Origin: Nisaea acidiphila
Lineage (GTDB): Bacteria > Pseudomonadota > Alphaproteobacteria > Thalassobaculales > Thalassobaculaceae
Reading direction: 5' to 3'
DNA: 64,000 bases
NCBI RefSeq assembly: GCF_024662015.1
Contig: NZ_CP102480.1
Coordinates: forward strand, 3,962,501 to 4,026,500
In this document: positions 42,372 to 50,275 of the stretch, piece after piece
How the letters are laid out: every line of letters begins with the position of its first letter
Numbering within the stretch: the stretch's first letter is position 1
Program-made: the position numbers and the translations under genes
The notes under the pieces: model-generated
What the model was told of the DNA's origin: nothing
What the model saw: only the letters and a program-made list of their open reading frames with translations
Database searches by the model: none

Positions 42372-42400
42372 GGATCGAAACAAAGTTTTTTCTTCGATCC
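42372..42400. promoter_or_regulatory. inverted repeat upstream of soeABC
   Basis: GGATCGAA (42372-42379) and TTCGATCC (42393-42400) form a perfect 8-bp inverted repeat with a 13-bp T-rich spacer, 87 bp before soeA and 34 bp after the usp stop. It may be an operator or a hairpin ending the usp transcript; no T-run follows the stem on the minus strand. Confidence 0.45.
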
Positions 42401-42433
42401 GGAATATGTGGACGATTTGTCTGTTGCGGCCTG

Positions 42434-42919
42434 TCAGGTCACCGCGTCGATTTGCTCGTCCGAGAGATTTCCGGGGACGATCGTGATCGGAACACGCATC
42501 CGCGCCGCGCCCTTGCCCGCCATGTAGGAAACGAGCGGTCCGGGGCTCTCGCCCTGGGTGTTCGCGCCGAGCACGAGGACCGAAATGCTCGGTTCCTCGT
42601 CGATGAGGGTCAGAAGTTCGTCCCGCGGCACGCCCTCGCGCACATAGATGATCGGGATCTGGCCGGAGATCTCGACGACCTTTTCCGACAGTTCGCCGAG
42701 CAGCGCTTCCGCGTCCTCGCGGGCTTCCTCGCGCATGATTTCGCCGACGCCCATCCAGTGCTGGAATTCCTGCGGTTCGATGGCGCGGAACAGAGCCACG
42801 TGACCGCCGCTGTGGCGGGCGCGCCGGCAGGCGAAGCGGAGGGCGACCTGCATCTCCTCGCTGTCGTCGACAACGACGAGGAAGACCCGGGGCCTCGATC
42901 CGTCCGTCAATTGGCTCAT
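42434..42919 (-). CDS. universal stress protein (UspA family)
   Basis: 161 aa from the ATG at 42919 (MSQLTDGSRPRVFLVVVDDSEE). The open frame continues upstream, but those residues have no family match. UspA fold with the start strand VFLVVVDDSEE, and the nucleotide-binding loop in LVLGANTQGESPGPLVSYMAGKGAARMRVPITIVPG. Encoded between soeA and the TIGR02186 gene on the same strand; role in the sulfite module is inferred only from position. Confidence 0.85.
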   Translation of the reverse strand: MSQLTDGSRPRVFLVVVDDSEEMQVALRFACRRARHSGGHVALFRAIEPQEFQHWMGVGEIMREEAREDAEALLGELSEKVVEISGQIPIIYVREGVPRDELLTLIDEEPSISVLVLGANTQGESPGPLVSYMAGKGAARMRVPITIVPGNLSDEQIDAVT

Positions 42920-42950
42920 GCGTGTCCTGTCCGATCTGCCTCGACTAGGG

Positions 42951-43715
42951 TCAAACCTTACGGAAAACCGCGGCGGCAAGCCAGCCCGCGACGACGGCGA
43001 TAATGATCGCCGCGATACCGTAGGTCGCGGAACGATTGTGCGCAAAGGCGTAGACCTCCGCACCGACGCCGACTTTCTCCACCACCAGGGGGGTCGTCTG
43101 TGCGTGCACCACGCGCCCGTCCCGGATCAAATACACAACCGCAGTATAGACGCCGGTCGCCAAGGTTGCCGGGAAATGCACCTGCGTTCGGAACAGCTTC
43201 GAGGCGATCACGGTGACATCGCCAGGGCTCTCGGCATAGAGGCCCTGGGCCCTCTTCCGGCGGATCAGGGCCTCGCGGAACTCGGCTTCTTCGTCGCGGG
43301 AGAGCTCGCGCCGGTCGCTCTGGGCCCGGAGGCGAAGGTGATCGGCACCAATCTCCTGCCGTGCCAGCACCTCCGGCGCGGCGATCTCCTCCAGAGGCCT
43401 GTTTGCGGCAACGGCATAGAAATTCGGAACGCCGCCGAAGGTCACACTGCGGGTATTCATCCAGATGCCGGCAACCCGGTTCTTACGCCGGACCGTGACC
43501 TGTTCCTTCGGGCCGGTAACGGTGACGACGATGTCGCCTGTGTCGTCGACCGAGCCGAACAGCAGAAGATCCGCGCCGGTGAAGCCGGTGGTGATGTCCA
43601 CGCGGTGACTCGATAGATCCGCGATCAGATCCTGGGCGCGCGCCGTGCCCGAGCAGAGCAGCAGGAGAGCGGAGAGGGCGAATGCGGCCAGTCGAGCTTG
43701 TTCTGCGCGATACAT
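42951..43715 (-). CDS. TIGR02186 family membrane-anchored protein
   Basis: 254 aa from the ATG at 43715, 4 bp after the TauE stop. An N-terminal signal peptide (AFALSALLLLCSGTARA) exports it, and a C-terminal membrane helix (YGIAAIIIAVVAGWLAAAVF) anchors it. The middle matches TIGR02186 proteins (LSSHRVDITTGFTGADLLLFG). These proteins are regularly encoded beside TauE/SafE-type exporters. Biochemical function is unknown. Confidence 0.8.
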   Translation of the reverse strand: MYRAEQARLAAFALSALLLLCSGTARAQDLIADLSSHRVDITTGFTGADLLLFGSVDDTGDIVVTVTGPKEQVTVRRKNRVAGIWMNTRSVTFGGVPNFYAVAANRPLEEIAAPEVLARQEIGADHLRLRAQSDRRELSRDEEAEFREALIRRKRAQGLYAESPGDVTVIASKLFRTQVHFPATLATGVYTAVVYLIRDGRVVHAQTTPLVVEKVGVGAEVYAFAHNRSATYGIAAIIIAVVAGWLAAAVFRKV

Positions 43716-43719
43716 CCGG

Positions 43720-44640
43720 TCAGCCCCCGCTCGCAACCACGATGGAGTAGAGATCGTCCGGTGTTACCACCAGATCGAAGGCGAGCTTGAGGCAGACGCC
43801 GACGACGAGCAGAGCAAGCAGTCCGCGCAACTGCTCGCCCTTCAGCTTGACGGCGAACTGGCTGCCGAACTGGGCGCCGACCACTGCGCCGACCAGCAGC
43901 AGGATCGCGAGTACGACATCGACCGTCTGGGTCGAGACCGCTTGCAGGAAGGTAACGTTCGCGGTGACGAAAATGATCTGCAGCAGCGAGGTGCCGACGA
44001 CCATCGAGGTCCGCATCCCGAGCATGTAGATCATCGCCGGTACCATGATGAAGCCGCCGCCGACGCCCATGATCGCGGAGAGAATGCCGACCAGACAGCC
44101 GATGCCGAGCGGCAGCAGGGCGCTGATATAGAGCTTGGACTTGCGGAAGCGCATCTTCAGCGGCAGGCCGTGCATCCAGTTGTGCTCGTGCAACTTCCGC
44201 CGGCGGCCACCGGTCTTGCGGACCTGCAGGATCGTGCGCACGCTTTCCAGCAGCATTAGGCCGCCGATGATGCCGAGAAAGATCACGTAACAGAGTTTGA
44301 TGACGAGATCGATCTGCCCGAGGGACTCGAGAAACTTGAAGAGGAGCACACCGAGGCTGGAGCCGACGATGCCGCCGGCGAGCAGGACGAATCCCATCGC
44401 GAAATCGAGATTGCCGCGCCGCCAGTGCGCGATCACGCCGGAGATCGAGCTGGCGACGATCTGGTTCGCGCCGGTGCTGACCGCAACGGGCGCGGGCACG
44501 CCGAGAAAAATCAGCAGCGGGGTCATCAGGAAACCGCCGCCGACGCCGAACAGTCCGGAGAGAAAACCGACAGCGCCGCCCATCCCCAGGATGAGGAAGA
44601 CATTTACCGACATCTCTGCGATGGGCAGGTAGATGTACAT
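43720..44640 (-). CDS. sulfite exporter TauE/SafE family protein
   Basis: 306 aa TSUP-family membrane protein with about eight helices. The two repeated motifs are present: GLFGVGGGFLMTPLLIFLGVP near the N-terminus and GVGGGFIMVPAMIYMLGM after the centre. TauE proteins export sulfite or sulfoacetate in sulfonate catabolism. With the SoeABC-like enzyme in the same strand direction, sulfite export and oxidation are probably the shared purpose. A cytoplasmic loop at residues 120-155 is basic. Confidence 0.9.
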   Translation of the reverse strand: MYIYLPIAEMSVNVFLILGMGGAVGFLSGLFGVGGGFLMTPLLIFLGVPAPVAVSTGANQIVASSISGVIAHWRRGNLDFAMGFVLLAGGIVGSSLGVLLFKFLESLGQIDLVIKLCYVIFLGIIGGLMLLESVRTILQVRKTGGRRRKLHEHNWMHGLPLKMRFRKSKLYISALLPLGIGCLVGILSAIMGVGGGFIMVPAMIYMLGMRTSMVVGTSLLQIIFVTANVTFLQAVSTQTVDVVLAILLLVGAVVGAQFGSQFAVKLKGEQLRGLLALLVVGVCLKLAFDLVVTPDDLYSIVVASGG

Positions 44641-44792
44641 AGGGCCCGCGGGGACTGTCAGGAATGAACCAGAAACCGGTCAGATCGCAGGTGCGCTCGA
44701 CCGAACGATTCCATCCTTGATAACAGAAAAAGATATGGCAGGGCCACGACTTGTTTGGAGGCGTTCCAACAAATTAGCGCCTTCCGCGATCA

Positions 44793-45629
44793 TTACAGTG
44801 CCGGACGAGCCTGGTCGGCGAGCGCTCCGAGGATCTCGGCCTTGTGGGAGACGAAGTCGGGGGCCGTGCGGATCCGCTCTGCGCGCGCGGCCGGAAGGCG
44901 AACACGGATATCCTTGAGCAAGCGGCCGGGGCGTCCACTCATCACCAATACCCGATCTGCCAGAAAAACCGCTTCCTCTATATCGTGCGTGACCAGGAGC
45001 GCCGTGATCCCGCGGTCCGCAAGCAATCCGGCGAGCCAGGATTGCATCTGCCCCCTTGTCTGCTGGTCTAGCGCACCGAACGGCTCGTCGAGCAACAGCA
45101 GCTCCGGTCCGCCGGCAAGGGTCCGGGCGAGGGCCGCGCGCTGCTGCATGCCGCCCGAGAGGGCATTCGGATAGAAACTCTCGAACCCATCGAGGCCGAC
45201 GGCCGAAAGCAGGTCGTCGGTCAGCTCGCGGGCATCGGAGCCGGGGAGACCACGGAACCGGCTGCCGAACGACACATTCTTGCGGACGGTGAGCCACGGG
45301 AAGAGAGCAGGTTGCTGGAAGACCATTCCGCGGCGCGGGCTGGGTCCCTCGACCCTGTCTCCTTCAAACCGGACTGTTCCGGCTTCCGGTTCAATCAGTC
45401 CGGCGGCCAGCCTCAGCAGTGTCGATTTTCCACATCCCGACGGTCCGACGACGGCGACGAACTCGCGTGCGTCGACACCGAAGCCGATCGGACCGACCGC
45501 ATGCACCCGGCTGGGCATTTTGGCCGCAGCGAAACTGTGCCGTATGTTGTCGAATTCGAGTTTCGCCAAAGCTTGCTCACATGCGGAAATCGTCGAAATG
45601 ACGAAGTCTGAGTTTCGAAAACCAAACAT
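44793..45629 (-). CDS. orphan ABC transporter ATPase (SsuB/TauB/NrtD type)
   Basis: 278 aa ATP-binding protein of the nitrate/sulfonate/taurine class: Walker A GPSGCGKSTLLRL, Q-loop VFQQPALFPWLTV, signature LSGGMQQRAALART, Walker B LLLLDEPFGALD. No permease or binding-protein gene lies next to it. The first 35 residues before AKLEFDNIRH may not be translated: the ATG at 45629 has no good ribosome binding site, and a TTG nearer the conserved strand is possible. Its position upstream of tauE suggests a sulfonate link, but that is weak. Confidence 0.83.
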   Translation of the reverse strand: MFGFRNSDFVISTISACEQALAKLEFDNIRHSFAAAKMPSRVHAVGPIGFGVDAREFVAVVGPSGCGKSTLLRLAAGLIEPEAGTVRFEGDRVEGPSPRRGMVFQQPALFPWLTVRKNVSFGSRFRGLPGSDARELTDDLLSAVGLDGFESFYPNALSGGMQQRAALARTLAGGPELLLLDEPFGALDQQTRGQMQSWLAGLLADRGITALLVTHDIEEAVFLADRVLVMSGRPGRLLKDIRVRLPAARAERIRTAPDFVSHKAEILGALADQARPAL

Positions 45630-45674
45630 TAACCCACGTATGAAACTATTGCTCTAATGAGCGAAATCGCACAG

Positions 45675-45695
45675 ACCGCATTTCAAAAATGCGGT
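45675..45695. promoter_or_regulatory. perfect hairpin upstream of PilZ gene
   Basis: ACCGCATTT and AAATGCGGT form a 9-bp perfect inverted repeat with a 3-nt loop, followed by TTTG. It lies between the divergent ABC ATPase and PilZ genes, about 55 bp before PilZ, and could be an operator or attenuator. Confidence 0.45.
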
Positions 45696-45750
45696 TTTGT
45701 CCGTACCATTGGTTCAACATTCGGCGTCCCTGCCGGAGGAGCAAGAAGCG

Positions 45751-46107
45751 ATGTTTAGCTCGATACTCCGCGCTGTCGGTCTGTCCCCAAAGGAAGACCG
45801 CCGTGAATTTGAACGATATGCCGTCACGACGCCGCTTGAAGTCACGGTGGACGGGGTTGCCCATAAATGCATCGTCGAGAACGTGTCCGTCGGCGGCCTC
45901 CGGCTGGAACCTCCTGTGGATGCGGCGCCCGGGTCGGAATTGACGATCCTGCACCCGGCCTCCGGGCTTCACCTGAAAGGCAAGCTCATCGGGAACGACG
46001 AGAACGGTGCTCGGGTCAGCTTCGATTCGGCGGAGGCCGGCGCGGTCATTTCCGTCTGGGTCCGGATGATGCACGAGCAGGAAAGCACCCCCGCGCACGC
46101 CGTCTGA
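45751..46107 (+). CDS. PilZ domain protein
   Basis: 118 aa from the ATG at 45751, which has GGAGGA 10 bp upstream. A single PilZ domain: the RxxxR motif in RREFERY and the NxSxxG motif in ENVSVGGL, both needed for cyclic di-GMP binding, are intact. It precedes a glycosyltransferase gene by 39 bp, so it may adjust surface polysaccharide production in response to c-di-GMP. Confidence 0.88.
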   Translation: MFSSILRAVGLSPKEDRREFERYAVTTPLEVTVDGVAHKCIVENVSVGGLRLEPPVDAAPGSELTILHPASGLHLKGKLIGNDENGARVSFDSAEAGAVISVWVRMMHEQESTPAHAV

Positions 46108-46146
46108 CAGGCTTGCGATCCCGGCTGGGCCGGGTATAAGCGCGGC

Positions 46147-47100
46147 ATGCGCATCCTCTTCATATCCCACACGAGACTGGGCGACGCGGTTCTTTCGACC
46201 GGATTGCTCGGCGCGCTCATGGACCGGTACCCGGAGGCGCGCTTCACGATTGCCTGCGGCCCGGTGGCGGCGCCGGTCTTTGAGTCCTTTCCCGCACTCG
46301 AGCGTCTGGTGGTGATGCGGAAAGGTCCCTGTCTCCGGCATTGGCGAACCTTGCTGGGCGCCTGTTTCACGACATTCTGGGATCTGATCGTCGATCTGAG
46401 GGGATCGGCCTCGGGGTGGGTGCTGCCGACCCGGCGCCGGCGTATTTTCTCCGGCGGGTCGGCTGGCGGGCACAGGGTCGAGCAGCTTGCCGGCCTGTTC
46501 GAATTCGATCCGGTTCCTGCGCCCCGCGCCTGGTTTTCCGAGGCTGACAAGGCCCGTGCGGACCTGCTCTCGGGCGACGATCCGCGCCCGATCCTTGCCG
46601 TCGGGCCGACGGCGAACTGGAGGGCCAAGACCTGGCCGCTCGAACGGTTCGAGGCAACGGTGCGGGAACTGTCCGGCGCGGGCGGCGTGCTGGACGGTGC
46701 GCGTCTCGCTGTTCTCGCGGCGCCGCAAGAGCGGGAGGCCGCGCTACCCCTGCTTGCAGCCGTTCCGGAGGGTGACCGCATCGATCTGGCGGGAACGGAA
46801 CCGCTCGGCGTGCTGACGGCGATGCTCGCACGGTCCGCTCTCTATATCGGCAATGACAGCGGCCTGATGCATCTGGCCGCCGCCACCGGGGCTCCGACAC
46901 TCGGACTATTCGGACCGAGCCGGGACGAACAGTATCGGCCATGGGGCCGGCGGACCGCCTTCGTCCGGACAGACCGGGACTACGACACGCTTCGCCGGGA
47001 TCCGGGATTCTGCAAGGATCCGGACGATAGCCTGATGTGGGATCTGCCTGTCGACCGCGTGGTCGGCGCGGCGGCGGGCTTACTCGCCGGAAAGGCCTGA
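46147..47100 (+). CDS. glycosyltransferase family 9 (heptosyltransferase-like)
   Basis: 317 aa. N-terminal ILFISHTRLGDAVLSTGLLGAL is the family-9 start, and the nucleotide-sugar region is AVGPTANWRAKTWP followed by YIGNDSGLMHLAAATGAPTLGLFGPS. Family members add heptose in the lipopolysaccharide core. The 3' end overlaps the opposite-strand family-9 gene by 21 bp. Confidence 0.9.
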   Translation: MRILFISHTRLGDAVLSTGLLGALMDRYPEARFTIACGPVAAPVFESFPALERLVVMRKGPCLRHWRTLLGACFTTFWDLIVDLRGSASGWVLPTRRRRIFSGGSAGGHRVEQLAGLFEFDPVPAPRAWFSEADKARADLLSGDDPRPILAVGPTANWRAKTWPLERFEATVRELSGAGGVLDGARLAVLAAPQEREAALPLLAAVPEGDRIDLAGTEPLGVLTAMLARSALYIGNDSGLMHLAAATGAPTLGLFGPSRDEQYRPWGRRTAFVRTDRDYDTLRRDPGFCKDPDDSLMWDLPVDRVVGAAAGLLAGKA

Positions 47101-48099
47101 CCGGACGGCGGAGACGACGGTCTCCACAGGGATGTCGGCCATTCTGTCGGTTCCGTAGCGCACCTCTCCCGGTGGCAGGATCGGATCGATTCTGGGATCT
47201 TCCGCAAGCGGCATGGAGCCACCGAAGAGACCGACCGACTCTGTGCCGGTGGCGGCAGCGATATTGAGCAGACCGGTATCGTTCCCGACGGCAACGTCCG
47301 ACGCGGCCGCAAAGGCCGCCGCCTCCATGAGCGGCCGGTCGACGACGGTCCGGATCCAGCCGGGCGAGGAGAAACGCGAGCGGATGCGGGCCGCCATGTC
47401 GGCTTCCGCTTTGCCGCCGAGCAGGATCAGAGTGCCGCCGGTTTCCCGATGCAGCCGCTCCGCGAGGGCGCCGAAATTCTCGACGCCCCATTGCTTGAAA
47501 CTCTCGCTCGCTCCGAGGATGAGCGAAACCCATGGCCGCGGCAGGGCGCTGATCTCGGCATGTGCCGCTTCGGCAAACCTGGCCGGGATCTCAAGCCCCG
47601 GCGCGCTTTCTATCTTTGGGACGGAGTGATTGATCAGCAGCCGGTTGGCTTTCTCGATCGCGCTCAGCCCTTTGGCCTCGCGCGGTAAGGCGTGCTGGGT
47701 GGTGAGAAACGCGTCCTGCCAGCCAATCCCGTATCCGATCCGCTCCGCGATCCCCCCGCGCCACGCTGCGAGGCCGTAACGTGGCGAGCTGTGAAGGATC
47801 CAGACCGTGTCGAACTCATAAGGGCGTAGCGCATTGCCGAGATGCCACCCGCCGAGCGCGCCCCGATGACGTTTCTCGTCGAGCCAAAGCACCTCGCGGA
47901 CAAAGTCGGATTCCTCGAACAACGCGTCCGCTTGCGAGCGCCGTTTCGTCAGCAGGATGATGCTTTTTTCTTTCGTCTGGGCCGCGATGCTTTTCAGATG
48001 AGGCAGGTGCCAGATGACGTCGCCGATGCCGGGAAGCGGCTGGATGACGAGGGTTCCGCCAATCGGGTGGGCGTCGGTTCCGGCAGTTTTCGCTTCCAC
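47080..48099 (-). CDS. glycosyltransferase family 9
   Basis: 339 aa from a GTG at 48099 with GGGAG upstream. It has the family-9 pattern LVIQPLPGIGDVIWHLPHLK, LILGASESFKQWGVENF and VGNDTGLLNIAAATGTESVGLFGG. Probably a heptosyltransferase-like enzyme of lipopolysaccharide or capsule synthesis. Its last 21 bp overlap the end of the plus-strand family-9 gene. Confidence 0.88.
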   Translation of the reverse strand: MEAKTAGTDAHPIGGTLVIQPLPGIGDVIWHLPHLKSIAAQTKEKSIILLTKRRSQADALFEESDFVREVLWLDEKRHRGALGGWHLGNALRPYEFDTVWILHSSPRYGLAAWRGGIAERIGYGIGWQDAFLTTQHALPREAKGLSAIEKANRLLINHSVPKIESAPGLEIPARFAEAAHAEISALPRPWVSLILGASESFKQWGVENFGALAERLHRETGGTLILLGGKAEADMAARIRSRFSSPGWIRTVVDRPLMEAAAFAAASDVAVGNDTGLLNIAAATGTESVGLFGGSMPLAEDPRIDPILPPGEVRYGTDRMADIPVETVVSAVRSGLSGE

Positions 48100-48196
48100 T
48101 TTTTCGGCTCCCGCCCGATGTCCCGCGCTGTGCTTGCGGACAGTCCCGGGCTACACCACAATGCGCCGCGTTGTCACAAGCTTTTCCGATCTTTAG

Positions 48197-49234
48197 ATGA
48201 TCCGTCTTTACCAGACCATGGCAGGGGCGCGCCACGGCGGCGCCGAAGTGTTTTTCGAGCGTCTGGTCTCCGCGATGGCAAAGCCAGTCTGGAGTGGCGC
48301 AGTCAGACAACGTGTCGCGATCCGCCGGGACGCGCGGCGCGCAGGGGTTCTCCGGGCGGCGGGCGTCGATTTCGCCCAGCTCGGCTTCGGCGGGGCACTG
48401 GACATCCTGACGCCGTGGCGGCTCGGAAGGGATATCAGGGCGTTTCGCCCGGACGTCGTGCTGGCCTGGATGAACCGTGCCGCCACGAAGACGCCGCCGG
48501 GCGATTATCTCCGGGTCGGGCGGATCGGCGGCTATTACGACGCAAAGTATTATCGAGGTTTCGATCACCTGATCTGCAATGCGCCGGGCTTGGTCGATCA
48601 CATGACCGGTCAGGGCTGGCCTGCGGAGCGGATCCACTATCTGCCGAATTTCGTACATGCCGAGGCGGGTGTCCCGCTCGTCCGCGCCGATTACGCGACG
48701 CCGGAGGGAGTGCCTTTGCTACTGGCGCTTGGCCGGCTGCACCGTAACAAGGCCTATGACGTGTTGCTCCGGGCTTTGGCGAAGGTGCCCGCCGCGCATC
48801 TCTGGATCGCGGGTGCCGGGCCGGAAGAGGCGGCGCTCAAGGGACTGGCCGACGAGCTCGGCGTTGCCACGCGGGTCCGCTTCCTCGGTTGGCGGGACGA
48901 CACGGCGAACCTGCTCGCAACCGGCGACATCTTGGTCTGCCCGAGCCGCATCGAGGGACTCGGAAATGTGGTGATCGAGGGGTGGGCGCACGGCCTGCCG
49001 GTGGTCGCGGCGAAGAGCGAGGGGCCGTTGCACCTCGTTCGCCACAAGGAGACCGGCCTTCTGGCGGAGATCGAGGATGCCGACGGATTTGCCGCCCATC
49101 TGAACGCCGTCATCTCCGATGCCGGTCTCGCGAAGGCGCTCGTCGCTGCCGGGCGGGCTGAATACGAGACCCGCTTCAGTGAAGAGATCGTGGTGCGGCA
49201 CTACCTCGAACTGCTCGGAAGCCTGCGGAAGTAA
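48197..49234 (+). CDS. glycosyltransferase family 4
   Basis: 345 aa retaining glycosyltransferase of GT-B fold. Start MIRLYQTMAGARHGGAEVFFERL. Donor-binding region contains LLALGRLHRNKAYDVLLRAL, the GAGPEE turn and PSRIEGLGNVVIEGWAHGLPVV with the EGLG/E motif. Lies between two family-9/regulator genes and likely works on the same cell-surface glycan. Substrates unknown. Confidence 0.9.
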   Translation: MIRLYQTMAGARHGGAEVFFERLVSAMAKPVWSGAVRQRVAIRRDARRAGVLRAAGVDFAQLGFGGALDILTPWRLGRDIRAFRPDVVLAWMNRAATKTPPGDYLRVGRIGGYYDAKYYRGFDHLICNAPGLVDHMTGQGWPAERIHYLPNFVHAEAGVPLVRADYATPEGVPLLLALGRLHRNKAYDVLLRALAKVPAAHLWIAGAGPEEAALKGLADELGVATRVRFLGWRDDTANLLATGDILVCPSRIEGLGNVVIEGWAHGLPVVAAKSEGPLHLVRHKETGLLAEIEDADGFAAHLNAVISDAGLAKALVAAGRAEYETRFSEEIVVRHYLELLGSLRK

Positions 49235-49256
49235 TACCCTGGGTCGCGCCGCCTGC

Positions 49257-50132
49257 TCAGGTGAACTTGCGGAAGAGTTTCGTCTGGTCGAAGAGCTGCT
49301 CCAGCACCTTCATGCGATCGCGTGTCTCCTCCCAGCGTTCCGTCTGCACCGCCGCGATCAGCGCTTCGATGATGAAGAGAATGACGGCGGAACTGTCCCA
49401 GGCTGAAGGGACCTCGATCCGGGCGCGGAAGCTATGGCTCGCATGCTTGGCGGCGGGCGAGCCCCATTGGTCGGTGAAGAGCACCAGCTCCGCGCCGCGC
49501 TCCTGCGCCATTTCGGCGAGGCGCTGGGTGTCGTGCTCGTAGCGGCGGATATCGAAGGCGACCAATACGTCGCCTTGCTTCATGTTCAGCACATAGTGCG
49601 GCCATGTGTTCGAGTTCGGTGTCAGCAAAGTCACGCCGTCGCGGATCACCTGCATGTGGGTGAAGAAGTAGTCCGCCATGGAGCGGCTGATCCGGCCGCC
49701 GGCCACATAGATATTGCGTTCTGGATCGGTCAAAAGGCCGACCACGGCATTGAAATCCTCAAGATCGAGCTGCTGCAGCGTCTGCCTGAGATTGTCCGTC
49801 ACCGCGTCGGCAAAGCGGTTCAGGATATGGGTGTCGGGCGCGTTCGCGGCCCAGCTGTCATGCTTGGTGATCGGATTGGAGAGGGTGGCTTCCAGCTCCG
49901 CGCGCAGGGCGGCCTGCATTTCGGGGAAGCCGCCATATCCGAGCTTGCGGGCCATGCGGGCCGCGGTCGGCGTCGAGACCTCCGCAGTCTCCGCGAGCGC
50001 TGTGATCGTGCCGAGTCCGGAGACCGGATAGTTCTCAAGAATCACGTTTGTGAGCTGGCGTTCGGCGCGGGTCAGTTCCTCGAACCGCTGCCGTATCCGC
50101 TCCGCCACCGTTCCTGTCGGCATTTCCGCCAA
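49257..50132 (-). CDS. MurR/RpiR family transcriptional regulator
   Basis: 291 aa. Starts at a TTG (50132) chosen because GGGGAGGA lies 4 bp upstream; an ATG three codons later has no such site. N-terminal helix-turn-helix about residues 5-80 (LAETAEVSTPTAARMARKLG) and a SIS phosphosugar-type domain about 120-260 (YVAGGRISRSMADYFFTHM, VLVAFDIRRYEHDT). It is divergent from the gamma-glutamylation operon and shares a 144-bp intergenic region that carries a 10-bp inverted repeat, so it is the probable regulator of the operon. Confidence 0.9.
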   Translation of the reverse strand: MAEMPTGTVAERIRQRFEELTRAERQLTNVILENYPVSGLGTITALAETAEVSTPTAARMARKLGYGGFPEMQAALRAELEATLSNPITKHDSWAANAPDTHILNRFADAVTDNLRQTLQQLDLEDFNAVVGLLTDPERNIYVAGGRISRSMADYFFTHMQVIRDGVTLLTPNSNTWPHYVLNMKQGDVLVAFDIRRYEHDTQRLAEMAQERGAELVLFTDQWGSPAAKHASHSFRARIEVPSAWDSSAVILFIIEALIAAVQTERWEETRDRMKVLEQLFDQTKLFRKFT

Positions 50133-50164
50133 TATTTCCTCCCCGGCGCCGGTGCGACGCCCCG

Positions 50165-50215
50165 TTCTGAAAATAATGCGACAATCTCAGATTTATAGAA
50201 GAGGAATTTTCAGAA
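50165..50215. promoter_or_regulatory. candidate RpiR operator pair
   Basis: TTCTGAAAAT (50165-50174) and ATTTTCAGAA (50206-50215) are perfect reverse complements. Their centres are 41 bp apart (about four helical turns). They sit in the divergent promoter region between the regulator and the first operon gene. Each half contains the small palindrome TTC-T-GAA. Confidence 0.6.
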
Positions 50216-50221
50216 ATGCCC

Positions 50222-50250
50222 TTGACTGCCTGATCAAAGTTGAAAAGATG
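50222..50250 (+). promoter_or_regulatory. possible promoter of the gamma-glutamylation operon
   Basis: TTGACT at 50222-50227 matches a -35 box, and the weak AAGATG (50245-50250) would be its -10 after 17 nt. It lies just downstream of the right operator half. Only the -35 is convincing. Confidence 0.3.
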
Positions 50251-50275
50251 AGGACAATCACAGGGGAGAAGGTGA

